Origin: Kitasatospora sp. MBT63
GTDB taxonomy: Bacteria > Actinomycetota > Actinomycetes > Streptomycetales > Streptomycetaceae
Reading direction: 5' to 3'
Assembly (NCBI RefSeq): GCF_000710465.2
Contig: NZ_JAIZ01000741.1
Span: forward strand, 10,554 to 58,081
DNA length: 47,528 bases
The position numbers and the translations under genes are program-made. Below are positions 24,061-31,921 of the stretch, piece by piece; within the stretch, counting starts at the first letter, position 1; every line of letters starts with the position of its first letter. The notes under the pieces were generated by a model, which made no database searches, was not told the DNA's origin, and was given only the letters and a program-made list of their open reading frames with translations.

Positions 24061-26658
24061 TCAGCCGGTGGTGGCAGCGGGCGGCGGTGTCGCCGCGCCG
24101 GGCCTGCCGGTCCAGGGGAGGAAGGGGGTGCCGGCCAGTGCGGTGCCGAGGGCGAGCAGCACTCCGGCCGAGCCGGTGGCCAGGTCCGCGGAGAGCCGCA
24201 GCAGTTGGTCGCCGGGGAAGGCGAGCTGCCCGCGGTAGGTGACCTGGTGCAGGGTCAGCAGGGTGCGCTGGCGTTGCAGCAGAGCGGTGGCGGCGGGTTC
24301 GGCGGCGCGGGCGCGGGTGAGCGCGAGGTAGCCGAGCAGTCCGGCCCTGCCGTTGAACAGGCCCGGCTGGATGATGAACTCGGGTTCCGCGGCGCGGCGG
24401 ATCGCCTGCTCGTGCTCGGCCGCCGGGCTGTCGGGGCGGTGGGCGAGCAGGGCGTCCAGCGCGAGGCCGATGCCCGCGCTGCCGGTCTCGACGTAGGGCA
24501 GGACCCGGCGGCCGTCGACGACTTGGAGGGTGCCGTCGGTGACGGCGGTGCAGCGGTCCAGGTCGAGTTGGAGCAGGGTCTGCGCCTGGTCGAGCAGGGC
24601 CGGGTCGCCGGTGTACTCGTACAGCCGGACCAGGGCGAGTACCGTGCCGGAGGCCCCGGCCAGCAGGCCGGCCCGGCGCGCGGGGTCGCTGCGCCCGGCC
24701 TTCTCCAGGGTCCCGGCGGCGGAGCGGGTGAGGCTCAGGGCGTCGTCGAGCAGCCGCCGGTCGCCGGTGGCCTCGGCGAAGTGCAGCAGGGTCAGGGCGA
24801 TGCCGGGTGCGCCGGTGGCCAGGTCGGGGCCGGGTTCGTCGTCGGGGGCGGCGGCCAGGCGGTGCAGCAGGCCGAGCGCGCTCTCGCGTTCGCCGAGCAG
24901 GTCCAGGACGTACGCCACACCGTGCCCGCCGGAGTACAGGCCGGGGGTGGTGGGGCGGGTCCTGGCGGCGTCGGCCAGCCAGCGCACGTGGTCGGGGTCG
25001 ACGGCGGCGCCGGTGGCGTGCAGGGCGTAGAGCACGCCGGCCGCACCGTGGGCGAGGCCGGGGCCGCGCTGGGTGAACTGGGCGACGTCGCCGGGGAACA
25101 GCCGGTCCGTACGGTCGGGGGTGGCCATCGCGGCGATGCCGGCGGCGAGCGAGTCCCTGATCGCGGGCCAGTCGGGTTCGGGAGCGGCGAGCAGCGCGTT
25201 GGCCTCGGCGCGGCGCTGTCCGAGCTCGGGGCGGGCGGTGCGGCCGTCGCCGGGTGCGGCGGCGAGCAGGCGGCGGATGTCGTCGGTGTAGCCGGGTGGC
25301 ACCGGGAAGCGCCGCTCGATGGCGTCGGCGAGTTCGTCCGCCTTCCCCGGGTCGAGGGCGGGGAGTTGGGCCAGCGGCAGGAACAGCCAGAGCCGGATCG
25401 CGGCCAGCCCGTACCGGTCGATCTGCGGGCCGGTGTACCCCGGGGGCGCGGTGAATCCGGCGGCGCCGAGCGCCGGCCGCAGGAACTCATCGACCGTGCT
25501 GGCGAGTTCGAAGTCGATGAAGCAGAGGCTGCCGTTCGGCCGGATGATCAGGTTGCGCGGGTGGAGGTCGCCGAAGACCACGCCGCGGTCGTGGATCCCG
25601 GCGAGCGTGCGCTCGAGCCGGTCCACGATGTCGAGTGCGTCGCGGGTGTACTCGGCGACGGCGGCCTCGTCGGTGCCGGGGTGGATCAGCGGGTAGCGGC
25701 TGGTCAGCCACTCGCTGAGGGAGCGTCCCTCGACGAACTCCTGGACCAGGAACTCGTGTTCCCAGGCCGTCAGCAGTCCGTACTGGGCGGGGACGCCGGG
25801 GACCCCGGCCAGCCGGTCCAGGATGGCGTGCTCGTTGCGCAGCCGTGTGATCGCGTCGACGCCGCGCTGGTCCAGGCCCGCGAACGGCCGGGCCTCCTTC
25901 AGTACGACCTTGGTGCCGCCCTCGCCGTCGCGGGCCAGGTAGACGCCGCCGGCGTTGGAGAAGTGCAGGACCCGCTCGATGGTGTACGGCAGTCCGGTGT
26001 CGCGCTGCGCCGCCCGTTCGGCGATGGCCGGGGCGAGGCGGGCGGGGACCGGCGCCCAGGCGGGGACGGCGAACCCGGCGCCGCGGACGTCGGGCACCAG
26101 CCGGCCGTCCGGCTCGGCGAGGGCGAGGACCCGCTCCCCCGCGTCGTTGCGGCAGTGGCGCTCGGCGAAGCCGCCGTACCTCAGGTAGAGCGGGCCCTCG
26201 CCCCAGCGCAGGTCGCTGAGGATGTAGGGGCCGCGGCGGCCGGCCAGCAGCAGGCCGAGGCCGTCGAGACATCGCTCCAGTTCGCCGTCGTCCACGGGGT
26301 AGAGGGTGCAGAACTTCCCGCTGGCGCCGCGCGGTGCGTACTTGGAGTTCTGGACGTGGAGGATGGGCAGACCGCGCAGGAACTTGAAGGTGATGCGCTC
26401 GCTCAGACAGAACGCGTGGACCTGCTCGAGGACCTGCTCGGCGTCCTCGGCGCACGAGGACACGTGGATCTTCCAGCCCTGCGCGGGCAGTCGGACGTCC
26501 ACCGGCCGGACCACGGCCCAGATCTCCTGGTCCCCGCGCTCCCACCCCGCGGGCAGCGGCCGGCCGACGGCGGCGAACTCCTCGTGGGCGCCCCAGCGGC
26601 GGGGCGAGTCGTAGAAGAGCGGGTCGGCATAGGCATAGGCCTCGTACCGGTTGTCCAA
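24061..26658 (-). CDS. Class III lanthionine synthetase LanKC (RamC/AmfT-like)
   Basis: The 865-residue enzyme starts at a TTG (26658) with GAGGAGGG 6 nt upstream; the encoded start NRYEAYAYADPLFYD matches the family N-terminus. Residues 1-200 form the phospho-Ser/Thr lyase. Residues about 220-420 are a Ser/Thr kinase with Lys254 (VVLKEARP), the catalytic loop GDLHPRNLII (D364, N369) and the metal-binding D382 (FIDFELAS). Residues about 500-865 form a LanC-like cyclase with GxxHGxxG and GLFNGRAGLLG repeats but without the Cys-Cys-His zinc ligands, as expected for class III. It phosphorylates, dehydrates and cyclises Ser/Thr/Cys in the two precursors encoded next to it. No RamR-like regulator is adjacent. 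Confidence 0.95.
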   Translation of the reverse strand: MDNRYEAYAYADPLFYDSPRRWGAHEEFAAVGRPLPAGWERGDQEIWAVVRPVDVRLPAQGWKIHVSSCAEDAEQVLEQVHAFCLSERITFKFLRGLPILHVQNSKYAPRGASGKFCTLYPVDDGELERCLDGLGLLLAGRRGPYILSDLRWGEGPLYLRYGGFAERHCRNDAGERVLALAEPDGRLVPDVRGAGFAVPAWAPVPARLAPAIAERAAQRDTGLPYTIERVLHFSNAGGVYLARDGEGGTKVVLKEARPFAGLDQRGVDAITRLRNEHAILDRLAGVPGVPAQYGLLTAWEHEFLVQEFVEGRSLSEWLTSRYPLIHPGTDEAAVAEYTRDALDIVDRLERTLAGIHDRGVVFGDLHPRNLIIRPNGSLCFIDFELASTVDEFLRPALGAAGFTAPPGYTGPQIDRYGLAAIRLWLFLPLAQLPALDPGKADELADAIERRFPVPPGYTDDIRRLLAAAPGDGRTARPELGQRRAEANALLAAPEPDWPAIRDSLAAGIAAMATPDRTDRLFPGDVAQFTQRGPGLAHGAAGVLYALHATGAAVDPDHVRWLADAARTRPTTPGLYSGGHGVAYVLDLLGERESALGLLHRLAAAPDDEPGPDLATGAPGIALTLLHFAEATGDRRLLDDALSLTRSAAGTLEKAGRSDPARRAGLLAGASGTVLALVRLYEYTGDPALLDQAQTLLQLDLDRCTAVTDGTLQVVDGRRVLPYVETGSAGIGLALDALLAHRPDSPAAEHEQAIRRAAEPEFIIQPGLFNGRAGLLGYLALTRARAAEPAATALLQRQRTLLTLHQVTYRGQLAFPGDQLLRLSADLATGSAGVLLALGTALAGTPFLPWTGRPGAATPPPAATTG

Positions 26659-27244
26659 CGGAACCCTCCTCGGTGCGGGATGCGGCACAGGTGGGACTGC
26701 GGAGACGCCGGCGCACCGCCCGGGGGCCGATTTGAGCCCCGCCGCGATGCGACTATCCGAAGTGTTGGGTGCCCGGAGTTTCCTGCGCAACGGCGCGGAC
26801 GCAGGTATTCCGGATGAATTTTCACCCCCGGCGCAGACGCCGCTCCCGGAACGAGCCGGGGTGCGAAAAAGTGCGCCCTCCGCCCGCGAACCGATCCACC
26901 GGGCCACCGGCCGGCACCGGGCACCCGTCACACCCCCACCCGACCCGCTTCGCCATACCCTGCTCCACCTGCATGGATGCCGACTGCGCGGGCAACCCAC
27001 CACGGCACCGGCCGGCGGCAGCGCGCACGGGCGGACACCGGCGCACGTATGGGCGGAGTTCACCGCTCCGCCAACGATCCGACACCGAGCCGGGCTTGCA
27101 CATTACTCGAATCGGCGTGAACGAATGACCTTTGATCGCGTTAACGTTCTAATTAAGATCGGATTTCTTCGACGTGGCCAAGGCCGGATCTGCTCCCCCG
27201 AATCCAAGCCCGGATCCGAACCCGGACCCGGGCGCCTGCCGAAC
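26659..27244. other. Long upstream region of the lanthipeptide operon
   Basis: About 590 bp without a supported gene. The part nearest 27110-27180 is unusually AT-rich for this genome (GATCGCGTTAACGTTC, then TAATTAAGATCGG) and contains the palindrome GTTAAC. It is the likely site of the LanKC promoter and its activator binding sites, though no -10/-35 pair can be assigned with confidence. Confidence 0.5.
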
Positions 27245-27745
27245 TCACACCCCGCCGGGCGAGTTCACCGTCAGCCCGTCCGTCCAGCTGCGCTGCTCCG
27301 CCGTGTCGGGGACGGCCAGCCCACGGGCGCGCCCGATCGCGTCCCAGGCGGTGCCGGGGTCGACACCCTCCAGGATCAGCACCGATGCGGCGAGCAGCGA
27401 GGAGCGTCCGATCCCGGCGCGGCAGTGGGTGACCACATGGGCGCCCGCGCGCAGCCGTCGGGCGAGGTCCCGCAACGCGGGCAGCACCGTGCGCAGGTCG
27501 GGAACGGTCCGGTCGGGGATGGGTATCGGGACGAAGTCCAGCCCGGCGGCCACCGCCTCGCGCGCCTCCTCGGCGAGTCCGAGCTCCTCCGACTCGGGGC
27601 CCGTGAGCGCGCAGACCAGGACGTCGACGCCGGCCCGCCTGAGCGCGGTCATCTCGTCCGACAGCCAGTCGTGTCCCCGGGGCCTGGCCATGGTGCTCAG
27701 CCGTCCCGGGAGGGGCAGGTCGACGGTGAAGAGGGCAGGTCGCAT
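27245..27745 (-). CDS. Dual-specificity / protein tyrosine phosphatase
   Basis: The 166-residue protein has the phosphatase P-loop HCRAGIGRSSLLAA (consensus HCxxGxxRS/T) near residue 120, with the nucleophilic Cys in VVTHCRAG. The general acid Asp is probably in the loop VPIPIPDRTVPDL. Length and layout fit small cytoplasmic PTP/DSP enzymes that dephosphorylate Tyr or Ser/Thr. The ATG at 27745 is chosen behind GGAAGGA; the longer open frame upstream overlaps a repeat region. It is upstream of the lanthipeptide operon on the same strand but separated from it by about 590 bp. Confidence 0.85.
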   Translation of the reverse strand: MRPALFTVDLPLPGRLSTMARPRGHDWLSDEMTALRRAGVDVLVCALTGPESEELGLAEEAREAVAAGLDFVPIPIPDRTVPDLRTVLPALRDLARRLRAGAHVVTHCRAGIGRSSLLAASVLILEGVDPGTAWDAIGRARGLAVPDTAEQRSWTDGLTVNSPGGV

Positions 27746-27844
27746 ACGGGCAGCATCCTTCCGATCGGGAACTGACGGACAGTCACATGTGAAGGCAACG
27801 GCAGACGGTAACGGCGCTGCCGGACACCTGAGAAACGCGCGCAT

Positions 27845-27929
27845 CAACGGCCGGGCACTCAACGCCCCATGTTCAACGGCCTGCGCTCAACGGCAAACGC
27901 TCAACGGCCCACACCCAACGGCCTGGCCC
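27845..27929 (-). repeat. Degenerate 14-bp tandem repeat, six copies
   Basis: The core CAACGGC recurs at 27845, 27874, 27888, 27902 and 27916, with a variant (CAACGCC) at 27860, giving a 14-bp period. The other seven bases of each unit vary. The array lies between the DUF6247 gene and the phosphatase gene. Confidence 0.8.
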
Positions 27930-27956
27930 CGGCAGCCGCCGCTCGGCGGCCTTCGC

Positions 27957-28262
27957 TCAGCGGCCGGCGCCGAGCACCTGCTCCAGGTCGAGCCCGTCCT
28001 CGTCGTCCGGGCCGCCCGCCACGAAGGCGTCGACGGCCGGGGCCGTGTCCAGTCGCCCCTGCCAGGTGCGCACCACCACATGCAGCGGAGTCAGATCATA
28101 TGACTGGCGGGAGTCCTCCAGCGCCTCGGCCCAGTCCCGTTCGAAGGCGGGAAGCCACCGCTCCGCACGCCGGTCGGCCCGGATCCGGGCGACCAACCGG
28201 GCGGCCGCGGCGGGAGCCGGCACCGGCGGCAGGGCCGGCACGTGGTCGGGCTGAGCACTCAT
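27957..28262 (-). CDS. DUF6247 family protein
   Basis: The 101-residue protein has the family core WLPAFERDWAEALEDSRQSY followed by DLTPLHVVVRTWQGRLD, a helical segment found in many small streptomycete proteins often encoded near toxin-like genes. The N-terminus is Pro/Ala-rich. GGAGGACCCG directly precedes the ATG. No toxin partner is visible beside it, and its function is unknown. Confidence 0.82.
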   Translation of the reverse strand: MSAQPDHVPALPPVPAPAAAARLVARIRADRRAERWLPAFERDWAEALEDSRQSYDLTPLHVVVRTWQGRLDTAPAVDAFVAGGPDDEDGLDLEQVLGAGR

Positions 28263-28378
28263 CGGGTCCTCCGCACAAGGGTGTCCGTGGTCACGGTACG
28301 CCACCCGGGCGGCGGCCGGAGGGGGTCCGGGGATCCCGGCGTCGCCGTACGCCCCGCCGGGTCCGGAGGGGAGGACGG

Positions 28379-28849
28379 TCAGAACGGCTCGTCCTCGTCG
28401 TCCGGGATGACGTGGACCGCGGCCTCCTCGGCCGAGGCGGCGGCGCCGTCGATGCCCACGTCCGCCGCGAAGGTGTTGGGCCCGGGCGCGTCGGTGGCCG
28501 CCAGCCGGCCGGCCCGGACCACGCCGACCTCACGGTCCCACGGCTCACCGTCCGTATCGGAGGTGTCCCCGATGCCGTCCCCGTCCCGGTCCAGCGACTG
28601 CGGTCCGTCGTCGGGGTTCTCCTGGGCGAGCCGCTGGTCCAGGGTCTCGCCCCGGCGCTGCTCCTCGACCGTGGTGCCCCGGCGCTCGACCGCGAGGGGC
28701 CGCTCGGGCGGTGTCCAACCCTCGTCGTACGGGTCGGCCTCCCGCTGGCTGAGGGTGTCCTCGGTGTCCAGCACACCCGCGTCGTCGACGACGTCGCCCG
28801 CCTCGGGCTGATAGACGTCGTCGCCCCTCGCGTTCTCCGTCCCGGCCAT
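28379..28849 (-). CDS. DUF5709 family protein
   Basis: The 156-residue acidic protein carries the family pattern DDVYQPEAGDVVDDAGVLDT, then EDTLSQREADPYDEGWTPPE, then ETLDQRLAQENPD. It ends in an acidic tail (PDDEDEPF). It looks largely unfolded and hydrophilic and is a widespread actinobacterial protein with no known role. The ATG at 28849 follows GAGAGGACG. Confidence 0.88.
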   Translation of the reverse strand: MAGTENARGDDVYQPEAGDVVDDAGVLDTEDTLSQREADPYDEGWTPPERPLAVERRGTTVEEQRRGETLDQRLAQENPDDGPQSLDRDGDGIGDTSDTDGEPWDREVGVVRAGRLAATDAPGPNTFAADVGIDGAAASAEEAAVHVIPDDEDEPF

Positions 28850-29725
28850 GGCGTACGTCCTCTCGTGCGACTCCGGCGCCCGCGTCGCCGCTGCTGTCCG
28901 CGTCGGTGGGTACGTCCGCCGACGTACGGCGGCGCCCGCCGACCCGTACCCGGGCGGAGCGCACTCCGCCACCGGCGCGGCCTGCCGGGCGTGGGACGCG
29001 CGGCAGCCCGGTACCGGTCGCGACCGCGGTCACGGCGGTACGCGGCCGGGCGGTCACGGGCGGGTCGCCCGTCACTGCCCCGCACACCGCCGCTTCCGTA
29101 CGCCGCCGCCTGCCGAGATCGCGGCGGCACTCGCGGACGCGTGGCACGTCTCCAGATTAAGGGCCCGCGCCCCGCCATGGTCACTCAACCGGTCCGGCGC
29201 CCCGCCGCCCACCGCTCCCCCGGCCCGCGAGAGGCGCCACGGAAGGGCCGGACACCGGCCGACGGCCTGCTCCCCGGGCCGGCGTCAGCCGCACGGCATC
29301 GCGGGTCGGTCACCCTCCGGATGAGGCACGGAGCTGCCCGCGAGGCGCCTGCGGAGGCATCCCACCGTGGCCCGCCCGCACGGGGCGCCCACATCGCCGT
29401 CCTTGGCAGGACCTGGCCGGCAAGGCCGAGCCCACCGGCGCCATGGCCGCACTCCAGACTCCAGCACGACAGCGAAGCCCTCCGCCAGCGACTCACTGAA
29501 CACGCCTGCTCCAGGACTCGGCACACCGGCGATCCACCCCGGGGCCACAGTCCGCAAGCCCGGGGACGCGGCCCGGCGCTAGGGCGCCACCGCGAAGCCA
29601 TCCCCCGGACGCCCGTATCGGCGAGCGGCCGGGCCCTGATTCTCCGTGGCATCGGCTCCCTGGGACCGGTAGCGTAGCGATCTTCGCCGGGCCCGGGCCC
29701 GGTGGAGTCCCGAAGGCGGACGCCG
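28850..29725. other. Large gene-poor interval
   Basis: About 875 bp in which no frame shows both coding bias and a plausible start. Open frames exist on both strands because stop codons are rare at this G+C, but their products are Arg/Pro/Ala-rich. The segment around 29360-29580 has slightly better composition but no recognisable motif. Confidence 0.55.
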
Positions 29726-30391
29726 ATGACCGACCCTGCTGTGAGAGCTGCCGAGCTGCGCCTCGACGCCGCCCTCGAGCGCCTGACCGCCGCGTTCCGG
29801 ACCGCGGTGGCGCGCCCGGAGGAGCACAACTGCGCGTGCCACTGGGGCAGTGCCGAGGAGCTCGCCCTGTTGAAGGTGCCCGGGGCGGAGCTGGATCCGG
29901 ACCTGCTGCGGCGGACCTGGCAGGCTCCCGACTGGGACGATCACGCCGCGGTGCTGCGCCGGATCCTCCCGCAACTCGCCACGGCGCTCGCCTACCCCGG
30001 CTCCGAGTCCTTCCGCTACCGGGCGGAGATCGGGCTGTCGCTCCACCGCGGCGACTGGCAGGGGTGGCCGCCGCAACAGGCCGCGACCGTACGGGAGTTC
30101 CTGCACGCCTTCTGGGCGCTCGGCCTGGTCGTACCCGAGCGGGTGTCGCACGCCGGCACGACCCTCGTGCTCTGTGTCGAGGCTTCCGGCGAGCTGGCGC
30201 CCTGGCTCGACGCCTGGGCGGCGCTGGACCATCCGGTGGCCGACCGGGCCTTGGCGGAGGCGGTCGAACTCTGGGAGGACGACCTCCTCGCGGAAGAACT
30301 CCCTTGGTACACCTGGCACGACCGGGACAGCCTGCTGGCCACGCTCACCGCCTGGCTCACCCACCACGCCCCGGCCCGCGTGACCCGGTAG
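29726..30391 (+). CDS. Conserved hypothetical protein with HNCACHWG motif
   Basis: The 221-residue protein begins with a helix (AAELRLDAALERLTAAFR) and then has the distinctive EEHNCACHWGSAEELALLK, where two Cys and two His could bind metal. This is followed by a Trp-rich helical region (WQAPDWDDHAAVLRRILPQL) and a C-terminal helical domain (LPWYTWHDRDSLLATLTAWL). I recognise this as a recurrent streptomycete hypothetical but know no function. Neighbours give no clue. There is no strong Shine-Dalgarno before the ATG at 29726. Confidence 0.75.
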   Translation: MTDPAVRAAELRLDAALERLTAAFRTAVARPEEHNCACHWGSAEELALLKVPGAELDPDLLRRTWQAPDWDDHAAVLRRILPQLATALAYPGSESFRYRAEIGLSLHRGDWQGWPPQQAATVREFLHAFWALGLVVPERVSHAGTTLVLCVEASGELAPWLDAWAALDHPVADRALAEAVELWEDDLLAEELPWYTWHDRDSLLATLTAWLTHHAPARVTR

Positions 30392-30426
30392 CAGCGCAGG
30401 ACGCCGGTCAGGTGCCGGACGGCATG

Positions 30427-31788
30427 TCAGGTGCCGGGCGGAACGGACAGCGGCGGTGCGGCCGGGGCGGGGCCGAGGGTGGTGGTGCCCGGGGCCGAGC
30501 GGTGACCGAGGCCGGTGCGGTAGACGTCCAGGGCCGCCTCGGTCCGGCCGGTGCGGCGCAGCAGGTCCCCGAGGAGGCGGCAGAGGTCGGCGAGGTCGCC
30601 TGCGGCGCCCGCGCGTTCGAGCAGTGAGAGGGCCCGGACGTAGTGTTCCTCGGCGCGCTCGGGGTCGCCGCGGTCGTCGGCGATCAGGCCGAGCAGGCGG
30701 TGCGCTCCCGCGGCGTGGACGGCGCCCCGGTCCGGTCCGATCCGGTCGAGGAGCCGTTCGAGCAGGTCGGCGGCGTCGGCGGCGCGGCCGCGGCGGCGCA
30801 GGACGTCGGCGAGTTCGACGTCGACCTGGTCGGTGAAGAGGGCGGCCTGCCGGGACGCCAGCATGTCGCGGGCGGTGCGCAGTTCGCGTTCGGCGGCGTC
30901 GAGGTCGCCGGACTGGGCGTGGACGTACCCGCGCATCCAGTGGCATTTGGCGAGGTCGGTGGTGAGGCGCAGCCGCTGGTAGAGCTCCTGGGCCTTGGCG
31001 AGGGAGGCGTCGGCCTCGGCGGTGCGGCCTTCGGCGATCAGGGTGCGGGCGACGCTGCGGTGCATTCCGGCGACCAGGGCGGGGTCGGTGGCGCCGGGTG
31101 CGAGGGCGAGGGCGAGTTCGGCGGCCTGCGCGGCGCGGGCGTGGGCGCCCATGTCCATGTACGGGCCGATGGCGGCGGAGTAGAGCAGCAGCAGCGCGTC
31201 GGGGTCGTGCAGTCCGCCGGCGTTGAGCCGGTCGATGGTGGTCTCGAGCAGGTAGCAGGCGTAGCGCAGTTCGCCGGCGAGCAGGTGGGCGACGGCGCGG
31301 CCGCGGATGGCGGCGGCGCGCCGGGGCAGGGGCTGGTCGGCCTGCAGGCGTTCGGCGGTCTCGAAGTGTTCGCGGGCCTCGGTGAGGTGTCCGGCTTCGA
31401 GGGCGCAGTCGCCGAGGCCGAGCAGGGCGGCGGGGCGTAGCGCGTCGGCGCCGTGGCGGCGGGCGGTGTCCAGGCAGGCGGCGAAGCGTTCGGCCGCGTC
31501 GGCGGTGTCGCCGGCGGCGAGGGCGCCGTGGGCCTCGGTGAGGGCGAGGCGCAGTTCGGTGTCGAGGTGGGCCGGGCGGCCGGTGGCGAGTTCGTCGTAG
31601 GTGACGCCGAGGCGTTCGGCGAGGTGGCGCAGGGCGGCCTCGGAGGGGCGGACGCGGCCGGCCTCCAGGGTGGAGACGTAGGCGGCGGTGTAGGCGGGTT
31701 CGGCGAGTCTGCGCTGGGTCAGGCCCTTTTCGCGGCGCAGGTGTTGGATCCTTCGGCCGATGTCGGCGGGGTCGCTGCGTTCGGTCAT
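30427..31788 (-). CDS. XRE-family HTH transcriptional regulator with TPR repeats
   Basis: The 453-residue protein starts at the ATG at 31788 behind GAAGAGG. Residues about 8-70 are a Cro/cI helix-turn-helix (IGRRIQHLRREKGLTQRRL, then AYVSTLEAGRVRPSEAALR). The rest is a TPR superhelix (for example CHWMRGYVHAQSGDLDAAER and RALSLLERAGAAGDLADLCR) suited to bind a peptide or protein signal. It is divergent from the secreted M64 peptidase gene; the 133-bp gap contains a perfect palindrome at 31844-31859, so it probably regulates itself and the peptidase. Confidence 0.88.
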   Translation of the reverse strand: MTERSDPADIGRRIQHLRREKGLTQRRLAEPAYTAAYVSTLEAGRVRPSEAALRHLAERLGVTYDELATGRPAHLDTELRLALTEAHGALAAGDTADAAERFAACLDTARRHGADALRPAALLGLGDCALEAGHLTEAREHFETAERLQADQPLPRRAAAIRGRAVAHLLAGELRYACYLLETTIDRLNAGGLHDPDALLLLYSAAIGPYMDMGAHARAAQAAELALALAPGATDPALVAGMHRSVARTLIAEGRTAEADASLAKAQELYQRLRLTTDLAKCHWMRGYVHAQSGDLDAAERELRTARDMLASRQAALFTDQVDVELADVLRRRGRAADAADLLERLLDRIGPDRGAVHAAGAHRLLGLIADDRGDPERAEEHYVRALSLLERAGAAGDLADLCRLLGDLLRRTGRTEAALDVYRTGLGHRSAPGTTTLGPAPAAPPLSVPPGT

Positions 31789-31843
31789 GGCTGCCTCTTC
31801 ACGTCGATCACCGGCCATTGTTGCGCCGGGCGTTGCCCCGGGC

Positions 31844-31859
31844 GTAGGGGCGGCCCTAC
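31844..31859. promoter_or_regulatory. Perfect palindrome between divergent regulator and peptidase genes
   Basis: GTAGGG-GCGG-CCCTAC is a 6-4-6 inverted repeat. It overlaps the putative -10 hexamer (TACATT, 31857-31862) of a TTGCCC-18-TACATT promoter reading toward the peptidase. Its position makes it a good operator candidate for the HTH/TPR regulator. Confidence 0.5.
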
Positions 31860-31921
31860 ATTAACTCAGCACTTAAGCCTGATTATCCGTCAACTTAACA
31901 TCAGTTCCGGAGGTCAATCCC

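Noticed and set aside
23800..26817. Plus-strand open frame of 1005 codons opposite LanKC
   Set aside because: Gln/Gly/Val-rich antisense shadow of the synthetase; no start signal.
27100..27180. AT-rich patch considered as a tRNA, att site or start of a mobile element
   Set aside because: No cloverleaf, no CCA-type end, no flanking direct repeats and no integrase or transposase nearby; it is more likely promoter DNA.
27845..27929. 14-bp repeats considered as a CRISPR array
   Set aside because: Units are far too short, without spacers of constant length, and there are no cas genes.
29185..29829. Minus-strand open frames in the 28.85-29.7 kb interval
   Set aside because: They extend into the real plus-strand gene at 29726, are Arg/Ser/Pro-rich and have no ribosome site.
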